A stretch of DNA of 64,000 nt from Lysobacter spongiicola DSM 21749 (GCF_900167055.1 NZ_FUXP01000001.1:310001-374000); one strand, 5' to 3'; numbered from the stretch's first letter, positions 12,528 to 25,686 are shown. The notes: generated by a model from the letters alone, not told the origin. Numbers and translations are program-made.

Positions 12528-13256
12528 ATGGAGAAGAACGTACACACCGGCATGAACCGCACCGGCATGAAGGCCTCGCCGATCGACGCGAAGGCGCTGC
12601 TGGAGGTGCAGGAACTGCAGGAGTCGGCCCCCGCGCCCTCCCCGACCGCGGATGAGATCCGCGCCGCCTACCAGGCCGACGCGGACGCGGTGGGCACCGT
12701 CCCGCCACCGACGTCGATCAAGGGCGTGCTGGGCGTGGCAGCCGAGGCATTGACCGGGCACAAGATGCACATCCTGCTGGACAAGATGGGTGAGCGCGCG
12801 GCTTTCGAACGTGCGGGCACCCGGCTTTACGACGCGATGCTGCGGAAGGTGTCGGCAGCGGAGCACCTGCCCGGCGGGGTCACCGTCGCCGGCCTCAGGG
12901 AAATACGTGACGAAGAGGCCTCGCATTTCCTCCTGCTGGCCGATGCCATCGAGAAGCTTGGCGCCGACCCCACCACCCAGACGCCGTGCGCGGACATCGC
13001 CGCCGTGCAGGGCATGGGGCTCCTGCAGGCGATGAACGATCCGAGAGTGACCATCCCCCAGGCCCTGCAGACGCTGCTCGACGCCGAATTGATCGATGCC
13101 GCCTCGTGGGAGCTGCTGATCGAACTGGCCCGCCAGTTCAAGCAGAACGAGCTGGTGGACCGTTTCACCGTCGCCCTGGAGGCCGAAAACCGGCACGAGG
13201 CCACGGTGAAGGCTTGGCTGTCGGCGGCGATGGCCGAGGTCGCCAGCGTCGGCTGA
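12528..13256 (+). CDS. Uncharacterised ferritin-like diiron protein, partner of the preceding gene
   Basis: A 242-residue protein with a proline- and alanine-rich N-terminal tail (about residues 1-75) followed by a four-helix ferritin-like domain. Candidate diiron ligands are Glu89 or Glu94 in GERAAFERAG, Glu130/His133 in DEEASHF (ExxH), Glu187 or Glu195 in DAELIDAASWE, and Glu220/His223 in EAENRHE (ExxH), so the full two-carboxylate plus two-ExxH pattern is present. No signal peptide. The ATG at 12528 has GAAGGAG upstream. It follows the first ferritin-like gene by 37 bases in the same direction with no terminator between. The two are not close sequence copies of each other, so a heteromeric pair is possible but unproven. 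Confidence 0.8.
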   Translation: MEKNVHTGMNRTGMKASPIDAKALLEVQELQESAPAPSPTADEIRAAYQADADAVGTVPPPTSIKGVLGVAAEALTGHKMHILLDKMGERAAFERAGTRLYDAMLRKVSAAEHLPGGVTVAGLREIRDEEASHFLLLADAIEKLGADPTTQTPCADIAAVQGMGLLQAMNDPRVTIPQALQTLLDAELIDAASWELLIELARQFKQNELVDRFTVALEAENRHEATVKAWLSAAMAEVASVG

Positions 13257-13280
13257 ATACGACCGGAGTGGCGAAGACGT

Positions 13281-13318
13281 GGAAGTCCCGGTTCAGCCCT
13301 TGGGACGCCGGGACTTCC
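13281..13318. repeat. 11-bp inverted repeat at the convergent end of the ferritin-like operon and rarA
   Basis: GGAAGTCCCGG (13281-13291) is perfectly complemented by CCGGGACTTCC (13308-13318) across a 16-base loop. The loop contains the rarA stop codon and the right arm lies in the last codons of rarA. There is no T-run on either side, so this is terminator-like but not a classical intrinsic terminator. Confidence 0.55.
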
Positions 13319-14645
13319 GCTCGCTGCGCAGGCGGTCGAGCTTGTCCTTGAGCTTGATCTCCAGCCCCCTGTCCACTGGCCGGTAGTAGACGCGCTCCCC
13401 CATCGCATCCGGGAAACCGGTCTGGTCGAGCGCCACCCCACCCTCCGCGTCGTGGTCGTACTGGTAGCCTTTGGCGTAGCCGAGCTGCTTCATCAGCTTG
13501 GTCGGCGCATTGCGCAGGTGCAGGGGCACCTCTTGCGTGCCATGTTCCCGGACATCCCGCTTCGCCTCATTGAAGGCAACGTAGGCGGCGTTGGATTTCG
13601 CGGTGCTGGCGAGGTAGATCACCAGTTGCGCCAGGGCCAGGTCTCCTTCCGGGCTTCCCAGCCGCTCGTACGTGTCCCACGCCTCCACCGCCATGGTCTG
13701 CGCGCGCGGGTCGGCCAGCCCGATGTCCTCGGTGGCCATCCGCGTCAGGCGGCGCGCCAGGTAGATCGGATCGCAGCCGCCATCGAGCATGCGCGCGAAC
13801 CAGTACAGCGCTGCATCCGGATTGGAGCTGCGCACCGATTTGTGCAGCGCCGATATCTGGTCGTAGAACTGCTCTCCGCCCTTGTCGAAGCGACGGGTGC
13901 GGTCGGCCAGCACCTGCACGAGCGTGGCTTCAGTGATTTCTCCGCGCTCGTCCCCGGCAAGCTCGGCCGCGATCTCTAGCAACGTGAGGCCGCGGCGGAC
14001 GTCCCCATCCGCGGCACCGGCGATCTGCGCCAGCGCCTCCGCATTGACCCGCAGCCCGTGTCCGCCGAGGCCGCGCTCGTCATCCTGTAGTGCGCGTTCA
14101 AGCGCGACTGCAATGTCCTGCGCGGAGACCGCCTCCATCACGTGGACGCGGCATCGCGAAAGCAGGGCGGAGTTGAGCTCGAAAGATGGATTCTCGGTGG
14201 TCGCACCGACGAACAGGATGCTGCCGCGCTCGATGTGCGGCAGGAAGGCATCCTGCTGGGCTTTGTTGAACCGGTGGACCTCGTCGACGAACAGCACTGT
14301 CCGTCGCCCCTGCGCGAACCGCTCCCCTGCTTCTGCGAGCACGACGCGCACGTCCGGCAGCCCCGACAGCACCGCGGAGATCGCGCGGAACTCGGCGTCG
14401 GCGTAATGCGCCAGCAACAGCGCCAGCGTGGTCTTGCCACACCCCGGCGGGCCCCACAGGATCATCGAGTGCACGTGCCCAGATTCCACCGCGCGCCGCA
14501 GCGCCGAGCCCTGGGCGAGCAGCCGGCGCTGGCCAACCATCTCGTCGAGTTCGCGCGGGCGCATCCGTTCCGCGAGCGGGCGGAGCGCATCGCTACCGGC
14601 AGCGGGGATCAGGTCAGGGGTGGAACGGGCGGAGCGACGTGCCAA
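13293..14645 (-). CDS. rarA: Replication-associated recombination protein A (AAA+ ATPase)
   Basis: A 450-residue clamp-loader-like AAA+ ATPase acting at stalled replication forks. Walker A is GPPGCGKTT, Walker B is LFVDEVHRFN, and sensor 1 lies in ATTENPSFELNSALLSR. The C-terminal MgsA/WHIP-like region (DISALHKSVRSSNPDAALYW and onwards) and the LMKQLGYAKGYQYDHD segment are family signatures. The longest frame starts at a TTG at 14645, which gives the expected N-terminus ahead of RPLAERMRPREL. It is the last gene of the minus-strand run ftsK-lolA-unknown-rarA, the same order as in E. coli (ftsK-lolA-rarA), beginning 46 bases after the preceding stop. Confidence 0.94.
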   Translation of the reverse strand: MARRSARSTPDLIPAAGSDALRPLAERMRPRELDEMVGQRRLLAQGSALRRAVESGHVHSMILWGPPGCGKTTLALLLAHYADAEFRAISAVLSGLPDVRVVLAEAGERFAQGRRTVLFVDEVHRFNKAQQDAFLPHIERGSILFVGATTENPSFELNSALLSRCRVHVMEAVSAQDIAVALERALQDDERGLGGHGLRVNAEALAQIAGAADGDVRRGLTLLEIAAELAGDERGEITEATLVQVLADRTRRFDKGGEQFYDQISALHKSVRSSNPDAALYWFARMLDGGCDPIYLARRLTRMATEDIGLADPRAQTMAVEAWDTYERLGSPEGDLALAQLVIYLASTAKSNAAYVAFNEAKRDVREHGTQEVPLHLRNAPTKLMKQLGYAKGYQYDHDAEGGVALDQTGFPDAMGERVYYRPVDRGLEIKLKDKLDRLRSERKSRRPKG

Positions 14646-14691
14646 GGCGGGTCCGGGGTGGCGGCCGGCGCCTAAGATACCAAGCAGCGGC

Positions 14692-15453
14692 TCAACGCGT
14701 GGCGACCGATGTGGCTACCGGCTCCGGTTGGTCGCCCGCCCAGTTGGCGGTGGTTCCGAGTTCGTAATCGAGGTCGATCCAGTCGCCCGAGCGCTGGTCA
14801 TAGAGTGCCTGCACCTGGGCGGCAGTCGTGCCTTCGGTATCGAAATCGGCGGTCCCTGTGGCCCGGACCCTGAGGTATCGCCCGCCCGCCGGCGCCGCCA
14901 CGACCCTTTCCAGCTCAAGCTCGACCGGCTGGCCCGCGAACTCGGCTGCCAGCGCGGCATTCACGCGCTCGACGAGTTCGACCGCCACTTCCGAACCCGC
15001 ATCCAGAACGTCCCCGGCGCCGGTGTCGCCCAGCACCAGGTACGGATAACCGACCGTCGCCGTGCGGGTGTCATACACCGCCTCGAAGCTGAGCGGCATC
15101 CACGCTTCGCCGTCGCCGATCCGCATGCGGCCATGTCCACTCACGGCCCGGTCCCGGACGCTGAGCGGCTCCACGTCCACCTGGTCGAGCTTGACCGCCA
15201 CGTCGCGCTCATCGAAGCGCGTGGAAATCGCGCCGACCACGGCCGCCGCGACGGCACCGTCCATGGCGAGGTCACCCTCGACACGGGAGTCGGGTGCTTC
15301 CAGGGCCTCGGCCTGCACGGCCACCACGGATTGCTCCCCCCCGCGGTCCTGCCCGGCAGAAGCCGTGGCCACTGCGCCACCGAATACCAGCGCGGCGATG
15401 GCCAACGGAAGAGAAGCGGGACGCAGCGAAAAACGCAATGAAGGCACTTGCAC
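14692..15453 (-). CDS. Hypothetical exported protein between lolA and rarA
   Basis: A 253-residue protein not assigned to a known family. The first about 34 residues form a signal peptide: basic start (SLRFSLRP), hydrophobic core (LPLAIAALVFGGAVA) and a small-residue cleavage site after TASA. The mature part is acidic, has one clear internal repeat-free alpha/beta pattern, and contains no cysteine, so a soluble periplasmic protein is likely. The start is a GTG at 15453; a second GTG two codons later is equally possible. It lies in the minus-strand run between lolA (114 bases upstream) and rarA (46 bases downstream), suggesting co-transcription, but no role follows from this. Confidence 0.7.
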   Translation of the reverse strand: MQVPSLRFSLRPASLPLAIAALVFGGAVATASAGQDRGGEQSVVAVQAEALEAPDSRVEGDLAMDGAVAAAVVGAISTRFDERDVAVKLDQVDVEPLSVRDRAVSGHGRMRIGDGEAWMPLSFEAVYDTRTATVGYPYLVLGDTGAGDVLDAGSEVAVELVERVNAALAAEFAGQPVELELERVVAAPAGGRYLRVRATGTADFDTEGTTAAQVQALYDQRSGDWIDLDYELGTTANWAGDQPEPVATSVATR

Positions 15454-15567
15454 GATACAGACTCCCGGGGCGGCAGGCTGTGCCCCTGGAAGCCACTATC
15501 CCCACCGGCGCGTCGAAACCATGTGAGCCAAGTGCCTGAATATGAACGGTTATGTCTGGCGCCGCGT

Positions 15568-16197
15568 TCAGCCTCCGCCGATCACGTCCACGCCCGGTGC
15601 GGGGGTGTAGCTGAAGGTGCCGGGCGCGAATTCGGGATTGCGTTGCCAGCCGCTGAACTTGATCTCGGTCCGCTGGCCGACACCGTCGACCACGACCATC
15701 TGCACCAGTTGCTCATCGTCGAAGGCGAGCCGCGCGGAATTGAAGCTGGCACGCTCGGAATCCTTCGGAGTGAGCTTGAGCCACTGCAGATCGCCGGTCC
15801 GTCCCGCTTCCTCGACCTTGAACTTCGCATCCAGCTTCTTCGGCTCGATCAGGGCGGACAGCGGGCTGTCCTGTTCTTCCGCGCCCTGCGGGCGGACCGT
15901 GACCTGCTCAAGGTCCGGATCGAGGATCCATACCTTCGTCCCGTCCGCCACGATCAGCTGCGGATACGGCTTGACGTACTCCCAGCGAAACAGCCGCGGC
16001 ACCGACAACTGGACCTGGCCGCTGGAGGTCTCCTTCAGCGCACCGCGGGCGTCGTACACCTGTTGGGTGAAGCTGCCATCGAGCCCCTCCAGCCCGTCGG
16101 TGAATTGGTTGAGCTCGTCGCGGGCGCCAGCAAACGCGCTTCCGGCAACGAGGGTTCCCAACAACAGTCCGGTGCCCCGGCGGATCATCTGGTTCAT
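15568..16197 (-). CDS. lolA: Outer-membrane lipoprotein carrier protein LolA
   Basis: A 209-residue periplasmic chaperone that takes lipoproteins from LolCDE at the inner membrane and passes them to LolB. A signal peptide is visible (residues 1-23, GTGLLLGTLVAGSAFA). The mature sequence shows the family's GSFTQQVYDARG start, the SVPRLFRWEYVKPYPQLIV strand pair and the WILDPDLEQVTVRP strand that form the lipid-binding half barrel. Length is normal. The ATG at 16197 is well placed. It follows ftsK on the minus strand as in E. coli; the 225-base gap to ftsK holds an inverted dimer of a GTAG-type palindrome, which may separate or stabilise the two messages. Confidence 0.95.
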   Translation of the reverse strand: MNQMIRRGTGLLLGTLVAGSAFAGARDELNQFTDGLEGLDGSFTQQVYDARGALKETSSGQVQLSVPRLFRWEYVKPYPQLIVADGTKVWILDPDLEQVTVRPQGAEEQDSPLSALIEPKKLDAKFKVEEAGRTGDLQWLKLTPKDSERASFNSARLAFDDEQLVQMVVVDGVGQRTEIKFSGWQRNPEFAPGTFSYTPAPGVDVIGGG

Positions 16198-16295
16198 GCA
16201 ATCGATCTCCGATCAGTCAGGCTGCAGTGTGTGCGCGACAAGCTGAACAGGTGCTCGACATCGCCCGCGCGGAGCCGTTGGATACGCGCGCTGTT

Positions 16296-16370
16296 GTAGG
16301 AGCGGCTTCAGCCGCGATCCGGAAGCGGATGGGCAACCGATGATCCGATCGCGGCTGAAGCCGCTCCTAC
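16296..16370. repeat. Inverted dimer of GTAG-type extragenic palindrome (REP/SMAG-like)
   Basis: Two identical 23-base arms in opposite orientation (16296-16318 and 16348-16370) flank a 29-base spacer. Each arm begins with GTAG and holds its own small hairpin, GCGGCT-TC-AGCCGC. This GTAG-plus-hairpin layout is that of REP units mobilised by REP-associated tyrosine transposases and described as GTAG repeats in Stenotrophomonas. The same arms recur at 51410-51484. It lies between ftsK and lolA. Confidence 0.85.
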
Positions 16371-16422
16371 GCCCGAAGGAAGTCCCCTTGGGGGACAGAA
16401 GCCTTAAACCCGCTCCCCGGGC

Positions 16423-18786
16423 TCAGTCCCGCGGTGGGGGTGGCGCCAGGACACTGCGGTCGCCGTTGTGTTCCGCGCGGCTGACGACACCCGCCTCCTC
16501 CATCGCCTCCACCAGGCGTGCGGCCCGGTTGTAGCCGATCTTCAGCCGGCGCTGGACACCGGAGATCGAGGCGCGGCGGGTCTCGGTCACTACCCGGACC
16601 GCTTCGTCGTACAACGGATCGGACTCGTCGCCACCGCCGCCGGAAGCCTCTGGCAGGCCACTGGCACCGACCACCGTGCCGTCGCCCAGTGTCTGCACCT
16701 CTTCCAGCACGCCCTCGATGTAGTCGGGGCCGCCGCCGGACTGCTTGAGGTGCTCCACCACGCGGTGGACCTCTTCGTCCGAGACGAATGCGCCGTGCAC
16801 GCGTTCGGGCATCGCGGTGCCGGGCGGCAGGTAGAGCATGTCGCCGTTGCCCAGGAGCGTCTCGGCACCGGACTGGTCGAGGATGGTGCGGGAATCGATC
16901 TTGCTGGATACCTGGAACGCGATGCGGGTCGGGATATTGGCCTTGATCAGGCCCGTGATCACGTCCACGGACGGGCGCTGGGTCGCCAGGATCAGGTGGA
17001 TGCCGGCGGCACGGGCCTTCTGCGCCAGGCGGGCAATGAGCTCCTCCACCTTCTTGCCGACGATCATCATCATGTCGGCGAATTCGTCGATGAACACGAC
17101 GATGTGCGGCAGCGGCTCCAGTTGGGGCGCGACTTCGTTGATGTCGGGGTTCGGCTTGAACAGGGGGTCCAGCATCGGCTGCCCGGCATCGGCGGCCTCG
17201 CGCACCTTCTTGTTGAAGCCTGCCAGGTTGCGCACGCCGACGGCGCTCATCAGCTTGTAGCGGCGCTCCATCTCGGCCACGCACCAGCGCAGGCCATTGG
17301 CGGCCTCCTTCATGTCGGTGACCACCGGGGCCAGCAGGTGCGGGATGCCCTCGTAGACGCTCAGCTCGAGCATCTTCGGGTCGATCATCAGTACCCGCAG
17401 GTCCTTCGGCGAAGCCTTGTAGAGCAGGCTGAGCACCATCGCGTTGACCGCCACCGACTTGCCCGAACCGGTGGTGCCGGCCACCAGCAGGTGTGGCATT
17501 CGCGCCAGGTCGGCCACCGTGGGACGACCGGAGATGTCCTTGCCCAGTGCAAGGGTCAGGGGGCCCTGGGACTTGTCGTATTCCTTCGAGCGCAGCAGCT
17601 CGGAGAGATAGATCATCTCGCGCTGGGTGTTCGGGATCTCCAGGCCGATCACCGACTTGCCCGGGATCACGTCGACCACGCGCACCGATTTCACCGAAAG
17701 CCCGCGCGCGATGTCCTTGTCCAGCGAACTGATCTGGCTGACCTTGACCCCTGGCGCCGGCTCGATTTCGAAGCGCGTGATCACTGGCCCGGGATAGGCA
17801 CCCACCACCTGCGCTTCGATCCGGAAGTCCTTGAGCTTGAACTCGATCTGCCTCGACAGGGTTTCCAGCGTCTCGGCGCTGTAGCCCTTGGGCTGCGGCT
17901 TGGGATCGTCCAGCAGCGCCAATGGCGGGATGCCGCTGCCGTCCCCGACATGGAACAGCGGGATCTGCTGCTCCCGCTTGGCCCGGTCGCTCTTCTCGAC
18001 AGCCGGCGCCGCCGGGGGCTCGATCCGGACCGGGGCGCGCTTCGCCCGCAGCTCGGTGTCGACCTTGCGCACGACCTCACGCTCCTCGCGCATCGCCCGG
18101 GTCTTTTGCCAGTCGCTGGCCTGTCGGCTGCTGCGCCGGAACAGGCCCATCAGCACCGGTCCCGCGGCCAGCACCCACTGCCCGATGCGGTCCATCACCG
18201 CGAGCCAGGAAATGCCCGTTGCCAGGGTGATCGACACCAGCAGCAATGCGAGCAGGAACAGGTTGCCGCCGACGGGCCCGAACCCGCTATAGAGCGAACG
18301 GCCCACGAGTTGCCCGAGGATGCCCCCTGCCCCGGCGGAAAAGTCCAGCACGGGACCGATGCGGAGCTGCAGCAGCCCGGTAGCGGACACCAGGAACCCG
18401 ACGATCCCGACCAACCGCAGCGCCGGCCCGAGGTCCGGGTCACCGTCGCCATCGGTGTCCATCCGGAACAACGCGATCCAGGCGATCAGGCCCAGCACCA
18501 GCGGCAGCAGGAAGGCGACGTAGCCGGTCAGGTACAACAGGACATCCGCCAGCCACGCACCTACCCGGCCACCGCGATTGTGCAGCGGCGCGGTGATGCT
18601 GCCCGACTGCGACCAGCCCGGGTCATTGGGTGAAAACGTCACCAGGCACACCAGCAGGTACAGCAGGAACGGCGCGATCAGGATCAGCGCGATGTCGCGC
18701 ATCAACCGCTGCCGCCGCGGCGAGGCTGCGGGGCGGTCGGATGCGGTCGTCTTCTTCCTGCGGGTTGCGGTCGAGGCTTGCGCCAC
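16423..18786 (-). CDS. ftsK: DNA translocase FtsK
   Basis: A 787-residue divisome-anchored motor that pumps chromosome ends apart and activates XerCD at dif. About four membrane segments occupy residues 25-190, followed by a fairly short charged linker, then the RecA-like motor with Walker [15 protein letters not shown] and Walker [13 protein letters not shown]. The C-terminal winged-helix gamma domain that reads KOPS sites is present ([20 protein letters not shown] to the end). The start is a GTG at 18786; no better ATG is available. Length fits the Xanthomonas-type FtsK, which lacks the very long linker of E. coli. It is followed by lolA and rarA. Confidence 0.96.
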   Translation of the reverse strand: MAQASTATRRKKTTASDRPAASPRRQRLMRDIALILIAPFLLYLLVCLVTFSPNDPGWSQSGSITAPLHNRGGRVGAWLADVLLYLTGYVAFLLPLVLGLIAWIALFRMDTDGDGDPDLGPALRLVGIVGFLVSATGLLQLRIGPVLDFSAGAGGILGQLVGRSLYSGFGPVGGNLFLLALLLVSITLATGISWLAVMDRIGQWVLAAGPVLMGLFRRSSRQASDWQKTRAMREEREVVRKVDTELRAKRAPVRIEPPAAPAVEKSDRAKREQQIPLFHVGDGSGIPPLALLDDPKPQPKGYSAETLETLSRQIEFKLKDFRIEAQVVGAYPGPVITRFEIEPAPGVKVSQISSLDKDIARGLSVKSVRVVDVIPGKSVIGLEIPNTQREMIYLSELLRSKEYDKSQGPLTLALGKDISGRPTVADLARMPHLLVAGTTGSGKSVAVNAMVLSLLYKASPKDLRVLMIDPKMLELSVYEGIPHLLAPVVTDMKEAANGLRWCVAEMERRYKLMSAVGVRNLAGFNKKVREAADAGQPMLDPLFKPNPDINEVAPQLEPLPHIVVFIDEFADMMMIVGKKVEELIARLAQKARAAGIHLILATQRPSVDVITGLIKANIPTRIAFQVSSKIDSRTILDQSGAETLLGNGDMLYLPPGTAMPERVHGAFVSDEEVHRVVEHLKQSGGGPDYIEGVLEEVQTLGDGTVVGASGLPEASGGGGDESDPLYDEAVRVVTETRRASISGVQRRLKIGYNRAARLVEAMEEAGVVSRAEHNGDRSVLAPPPPRD

Positions 18787-18849
18787 CGTGATGTTCTGCC
18801 TCAGCTAGGTGCTGTTAGTCGTTGAATATACGGAGGATGATTGCAAAAT

Positions 18850-18876
18850 GACAGCGCCGGCACTGGGCCGGCGCCG
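18850..18876 (-). terminator. Probable intrinsic terminator of ald
   Basis: GCGCCGGC (18854-18861) and GCCGGCGC (18867-18874) form an 8-bp GC stem with a 5-base loop just downstream of the ald stop. On the minus strand it is followed by TGTCATTTTGC, a weak T-rich stretch. It would separate ald from ftsK. Confidence 0.55.
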
Positions 18877-18889
18877 TGGCTGCGTCAGG

Positions 18890-22304
<3,415 letters not shown>

Positions 22305-23132
22305 TCCGACGGCCGCATTCCCGCCGCCCGAAACTGCCCTGCGGGAGCCGGACGGGCTGCTGGCGATGGGCGGCGACCTGTCCCCGGCCCGCCTGTTGAA
22401 TGCCTACGCGCAGGGGGTGTTCCCCTGGTATGCCGAAGGGCAGCCCCTCCTGTGGTGGTCGCCGGATCCGAGAATGGTCTTCCGGACCGGCCGGGTCCGG
22501 CTGTCATCAAGGTTCCGTCGCTCGCTGCGGCGCTGCGAGTGGACGGTTACCGCCGACACCTGCTTCCAGGACGTCATCACCGCGTGTGCCGACGCGCCCC
22601 GCGCCGGCCAGCCGGGGACCTGGATCACAAGCGAGATGCAGGCCGCCTACACCCAACTCCACCGGCTCGGCCATGCCCATTCGATCGAGGTGCGGACGGG
22701 CGCCCGGCTGGTTGGCGGCCTGTACGGCATCGCGATCGGCCGCATGTTCTTTGGCGAGAGCATGGTCAGCCTCGCCTCCGGCGGGTCCAAGGTGGCGATT
22801 GCCGCGCTCGCGCATCGGTTGGAGGGGTGGGGTTTCCCGCTGATCGACGCGCAGGTGGAGAACCCGCACCTGCTCTCACTGGGCGCGGAATCCTGGCCAA
22901 GGGAACGCTTTCTCCAGGCAGTGCATGAACTATGCGCACAACCGGGGATGACGGGCTGCTGGAGCAATGCGTTCGGCCAACTCCACGCCGCGGACCTTGC
23001 AGCGGCCGACGGCAACCGCCGCGACGGCTGAACACGCCGGGCGCCTGGCTTTGCTTGATGGCCCCTGCCGTGGCAGAATGCCCGGCTTCGCGGCCGCATT
23101 TTGCGCTGCTTCAAGGCAACACTAGGAAACAC

Positions 23133-23351
23133 ATGGCAAAAGACGACGTGATCGAATTCGAGGGCACGGTGGCGGAAACCCTTCCGAACACCATGTTCCG
23201 TGTGCGTCTCGAAAACGGGCACGAGATCATTGCCCATATCTCCGGCCGGATGCGCAAGAACTACATCCGCATCCTGACGGGTGACCGGGTGAAGGTGGAG
23301 ATGACCCCATACGACCTGACCAAGGGTCGCATCACCTACCGCATGAAGTAA
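23133..23351 (+). CDS. infA: Translation initiation factor IF-1
   Basis: A 72-residue single S1/OB-fold protein that binds the ribosomal A site during initiation. The sequence is near-canonical: [19 protein letters not shown] at the start, HIIAH-equivalent segment as [18 protein letters not shown], and [12 protein letters not shown] at the end. The ATG at 23133 follows AGGAAA. It lies 101 bases after aat and is closed by a strong terminator at 23371. Nothing unusual. Confidence 0.97.
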   Translation: MAKDDVIEFEGTVAETLPNTMFRVRLENGHEIIAHISGRMRKNYIRILTGDRVKVEMTPYDLTKGRITYRMK

Positions 23352-23370
23352 CTGCGGTAAGTTACTGAAG

Positions 23371-23398
23371 AAAAAGGCGGCCACTGGCCGCCTTTTTT
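23371..23398. terminator. Bidirectional intrinsic terminator between infA and clpA
   Basis: GGCGGCC (23376-23382) and GGCCGCC (23386-23392) form a stem with a 3-base loop, flanked by AAAAA on the left and TTTTTT on the right. It can terminate infA on the plus strand and clpA on the minus strand. Confidence 0.9.
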
Positions 23399-23412
23399 CG
23401 TTTCCACCTGTC

Positions 23413-25686
23413 TCATACCGTCGCTGGCAATAGCCGCTCGGGCTCGGCGTGTGCATCGATCACCAGCTCGTTGTCCCTCACCTCGACGGTGACCCGGCCA
23501 CCGCCTACCAGCTTGCCGAACAGCAACTCGTCTGCCAGCGGACGCCTGATCTTGTCCTGGATCACGCGTGCCATCGGGCGCGCACCCATCAGCGGGTCGA
23601 ACCCGTGCTGGGCGAGCCACTCCCTCGCTTCCGGGGTCGCGCTCAGGGTGACACCCTTCTCGTGCAACTGGGACTCCAGCTCGATCAGGAACTTGTCCAC
23701 TACCCGCAGGATGTGGTCCAGCCCCAGTGCCTGGAACTGCACCACCGCGTCCAGCCGATTGCGGAACTCGGGGGTGAAGCCCTTGCGGATCACTTCCATG
23801 GCATCGGTACTGTGGTCCTGCTTGGTGAAGCCGATCGAGCGACGGGCGGCCTGCGCCGCGCCGGCGTTGGTGGTCATCACCAGGATCACGTTGCGGAAAT
23901 TCGCCTCGCGCCCGTTGGTGTCGGTCAGCACGCCACGGTCCATGACCTGCAGCAGGATGTTGAAGATGTCCGGATGGGCCTTCTCCACCTCGTCCAGCAG
24001 CAGCACGCAGTGCGGCGTCTTGACGATCTTCTCGGTCAGCAGGCCGCCCTGATCGAAGCCGACGTAGCCGGGAGGCGCACCGATCAGGCGCGACACCGAA
24101 TGCGGCTCCATGTACTCGGACATGTCGAAACGCACCAGCTCGATGCCCAGCTGCAGCGCGAGCTGCTTGGTCACCTCGGTCTTGCCGACGCCGGTCGGAC
24201 CCGCGAACAGGAAGTTGCCGATGGGCTTGTCGGGGTTGCCCAGGCCGGAACGTGCGAGCTTGATGGCGGCAGTCAGCGACTCGATCGCCGGGTCCTGCCC
24301 GAAGATCACCATCTTCAGGTTACGCTCGAGATTGCGCAGCACGTCCTTGTCGGTCGCCGAGACCTGCTTGGCGGGAATACGGGCCATCTTCGCCACGATC
24401 GTCTCGATTTCCTCGACGTCGATCAGCGACTTGCGCTCACCCTCGGGCAGCAGTCGCTGGCGGGCACCGGCCTCGTCGATGACATCGATGGCCTTGTCGG
24501 GCAGCAACCGATCGCCGATGTGCTTGACCGAAAGGTCCACCGCGGCCTGCAACGCATCGTCCTCGTAGGTGACCCCGTGGTGGGCCTCGTAGCGCGGCTT
24601 GAGGCCCTGCAGGATCTCGAAGGCCTCGCCAACGGTCGGCTCGACGATATCGATCTTCTGGAAGCGGCGGGCCAGCGCCCGATCCTTCTCGAAGATCCCG
24701 CGGTATTCCTGGAACGTGGTCGAGCCGATGCAACGCAACTCGCCCGACGACAGCGCCGGCTTGATCAGGTTGCTCGCGTCCATGGTGCCGCCCGACGCCG
24801 AGCCGGCACCGATGATGGTGTGGATCTCGTCGATGAAGAGCACCGCACCCTCGATCTTCTTCATCTGCGCGAGCACCGCCTTCAGGCGCTTCTCGAAGTC
24901 GCCGCGGTACTTGGTCCCGGCCACGAGCGCGCCGAGGTCCAGGGAATAGATCGTCGCGTCGGCCAGCACCTCGGGCACGTCGCCGTCGACGATGCGCTTG
25001 GCCAGGCCCTCGGCGATCGCGGTCTTGCCCACGCCGGCCTCGCCGACGTAGAGCGGATTGTTCTTGCGACGGCGGCACAGCACCTGGATGGTGCGCTCGA
25101 CCTCCTCGGAACGCCCCACCAGCGGGTCGATCTTCCCGTCCCGCGCCAGCTGGTTCAGGTCCACGGCGAACTCGGTCAGGGGATCGGCCTTGCCCTCGCC
25201 GCCCTCGACCGGCTGCGCTTCTCCCTCGACCGGCTCGCTGTCGCCCGCGTCGCCGTGGCGAGCGATGCCGTGCGAGAGGAAGTTCACCACGTCCAGGCGC
25301 GCGACGTCCTGCTGGTTGAGGTAGTACACGGCGTGGGAGTCCTTCTCGCCGAAGATCGCTACCAGCACATTGGCGCCGGTGACCTCCTTCTTGCCGGAAG
25401 ACTGCACGTGGTAGACCGCCCGCTGCAGCACGCGCTGGAACCCCAGCGTGGGCTGGGTATCCCGGTCGATCTCATCGGGAAGCACGGAGACGGAGGTGGT
25501 GATGGCCTGCTCCAGATCGCCCCGGAGCCGCTCGAAATCGATCCCGCAGGCCTTCATCACGGTTTCGGCCGACGGGTTTTCGGTCAGGGCCAACAGGAGG
25601 TGCTCGACCGTCATGTACTCATGGCGCGCCTCACGGGCGCGCTTGTAGCACTGGCCGATGCTGTACTCGAGATCCTTGCTGAACAT
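23413..25686 (-). CDS. clpA: ATP-dependent Clp protease ATP-binding subunit ClpA
   Basis: A 757-residue Hsp100 unfoldase that feeds proteins to ClpP. The N-terminal Clp_N double repeat (about residues 1-145) binds ClpS. The first ATPase domain has Walker A GEAGVGKTAIAEGL and Walker B VLFIDEIHTI; the second has GPTGVGKTEVTKQL and VLLLDEVEKAH. The ClpP-docking loop with IGF (RRSIGFTKQ) is present, so it should partner with ClpP. The ATG at 25686 gives the usual MFSKDLE start. It follows clpS (134 bases upstream) on the same strand, the normal clpS-clpA order. Confidence 0.96.
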   Translation of the reverse strand: MFSKDLEYSIGQCYKRAREARHEYMTVEHLLLALTENPSAETVMKACGIDFERLRGDLEQAITTSVSVLPDEIDRDTQPTLGFQRVLQRAVYHVQSSGKKEVTGANVLVAIFGEKDSHAVYYLNQQDVARLDVVNFLSHGIARHGDAGDSEPVEGEAQPVEGGEGKADPLTEFAVDLNQLARDGKIDPLVGRSEEVERTIQVLCRRRKNNPLYVGEAGVGKTAIAEGLAKRIVDGDVPEVLADATIYSLDLGALVAGTKYRGDFEKRLKAVLAQMKKIEGAVLFIDEIHTIIGAGSASGGTMDASNLIKPALSSGELRCIGSTTFQEYRGIFEKDRALARRFQKIDIVEPTVGEAFEILQGLKPRYEAHHGVTYEDDALQAAVDLSVKHIGDRLLPDKAIDVIDEAGARQRLLPEGERKSLIDVEEIETIVAKMARIPAKQVSATDKDVLRNLERNLKMVIFGQDPAIESLTAAIKLARSGLGNPDKPIGNFLFAGPTGVGKTEVTKQLALQLGIELVRFDMSEYMEPHSVSRLIGAPPGYVGFDQGGLLTEKIVKTPHCVLLLDEVEKAHPDIFNILLQVMDRGVLTDTNGREANFRNVILVMTTNAGAAQAARRSIGFTKQDHSTDAMEVIRKGFTPEFRNRLDAVVQFQALGLDHILRVVDKFLIELESQLHEKGVTLSATPEAREWLAQHGFDPLMGARPMARVIQDKIRRPLADELLFGKLVGGGRVTVEVRDNELVIDAHAEPERLLPATV

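Noticed and set aside
16468-18633. A 721-codon plus-strand frame opposite ftsK
   Set aside because: Shadow of ftsK; composition rich in His, Gln and Arg and no family features.
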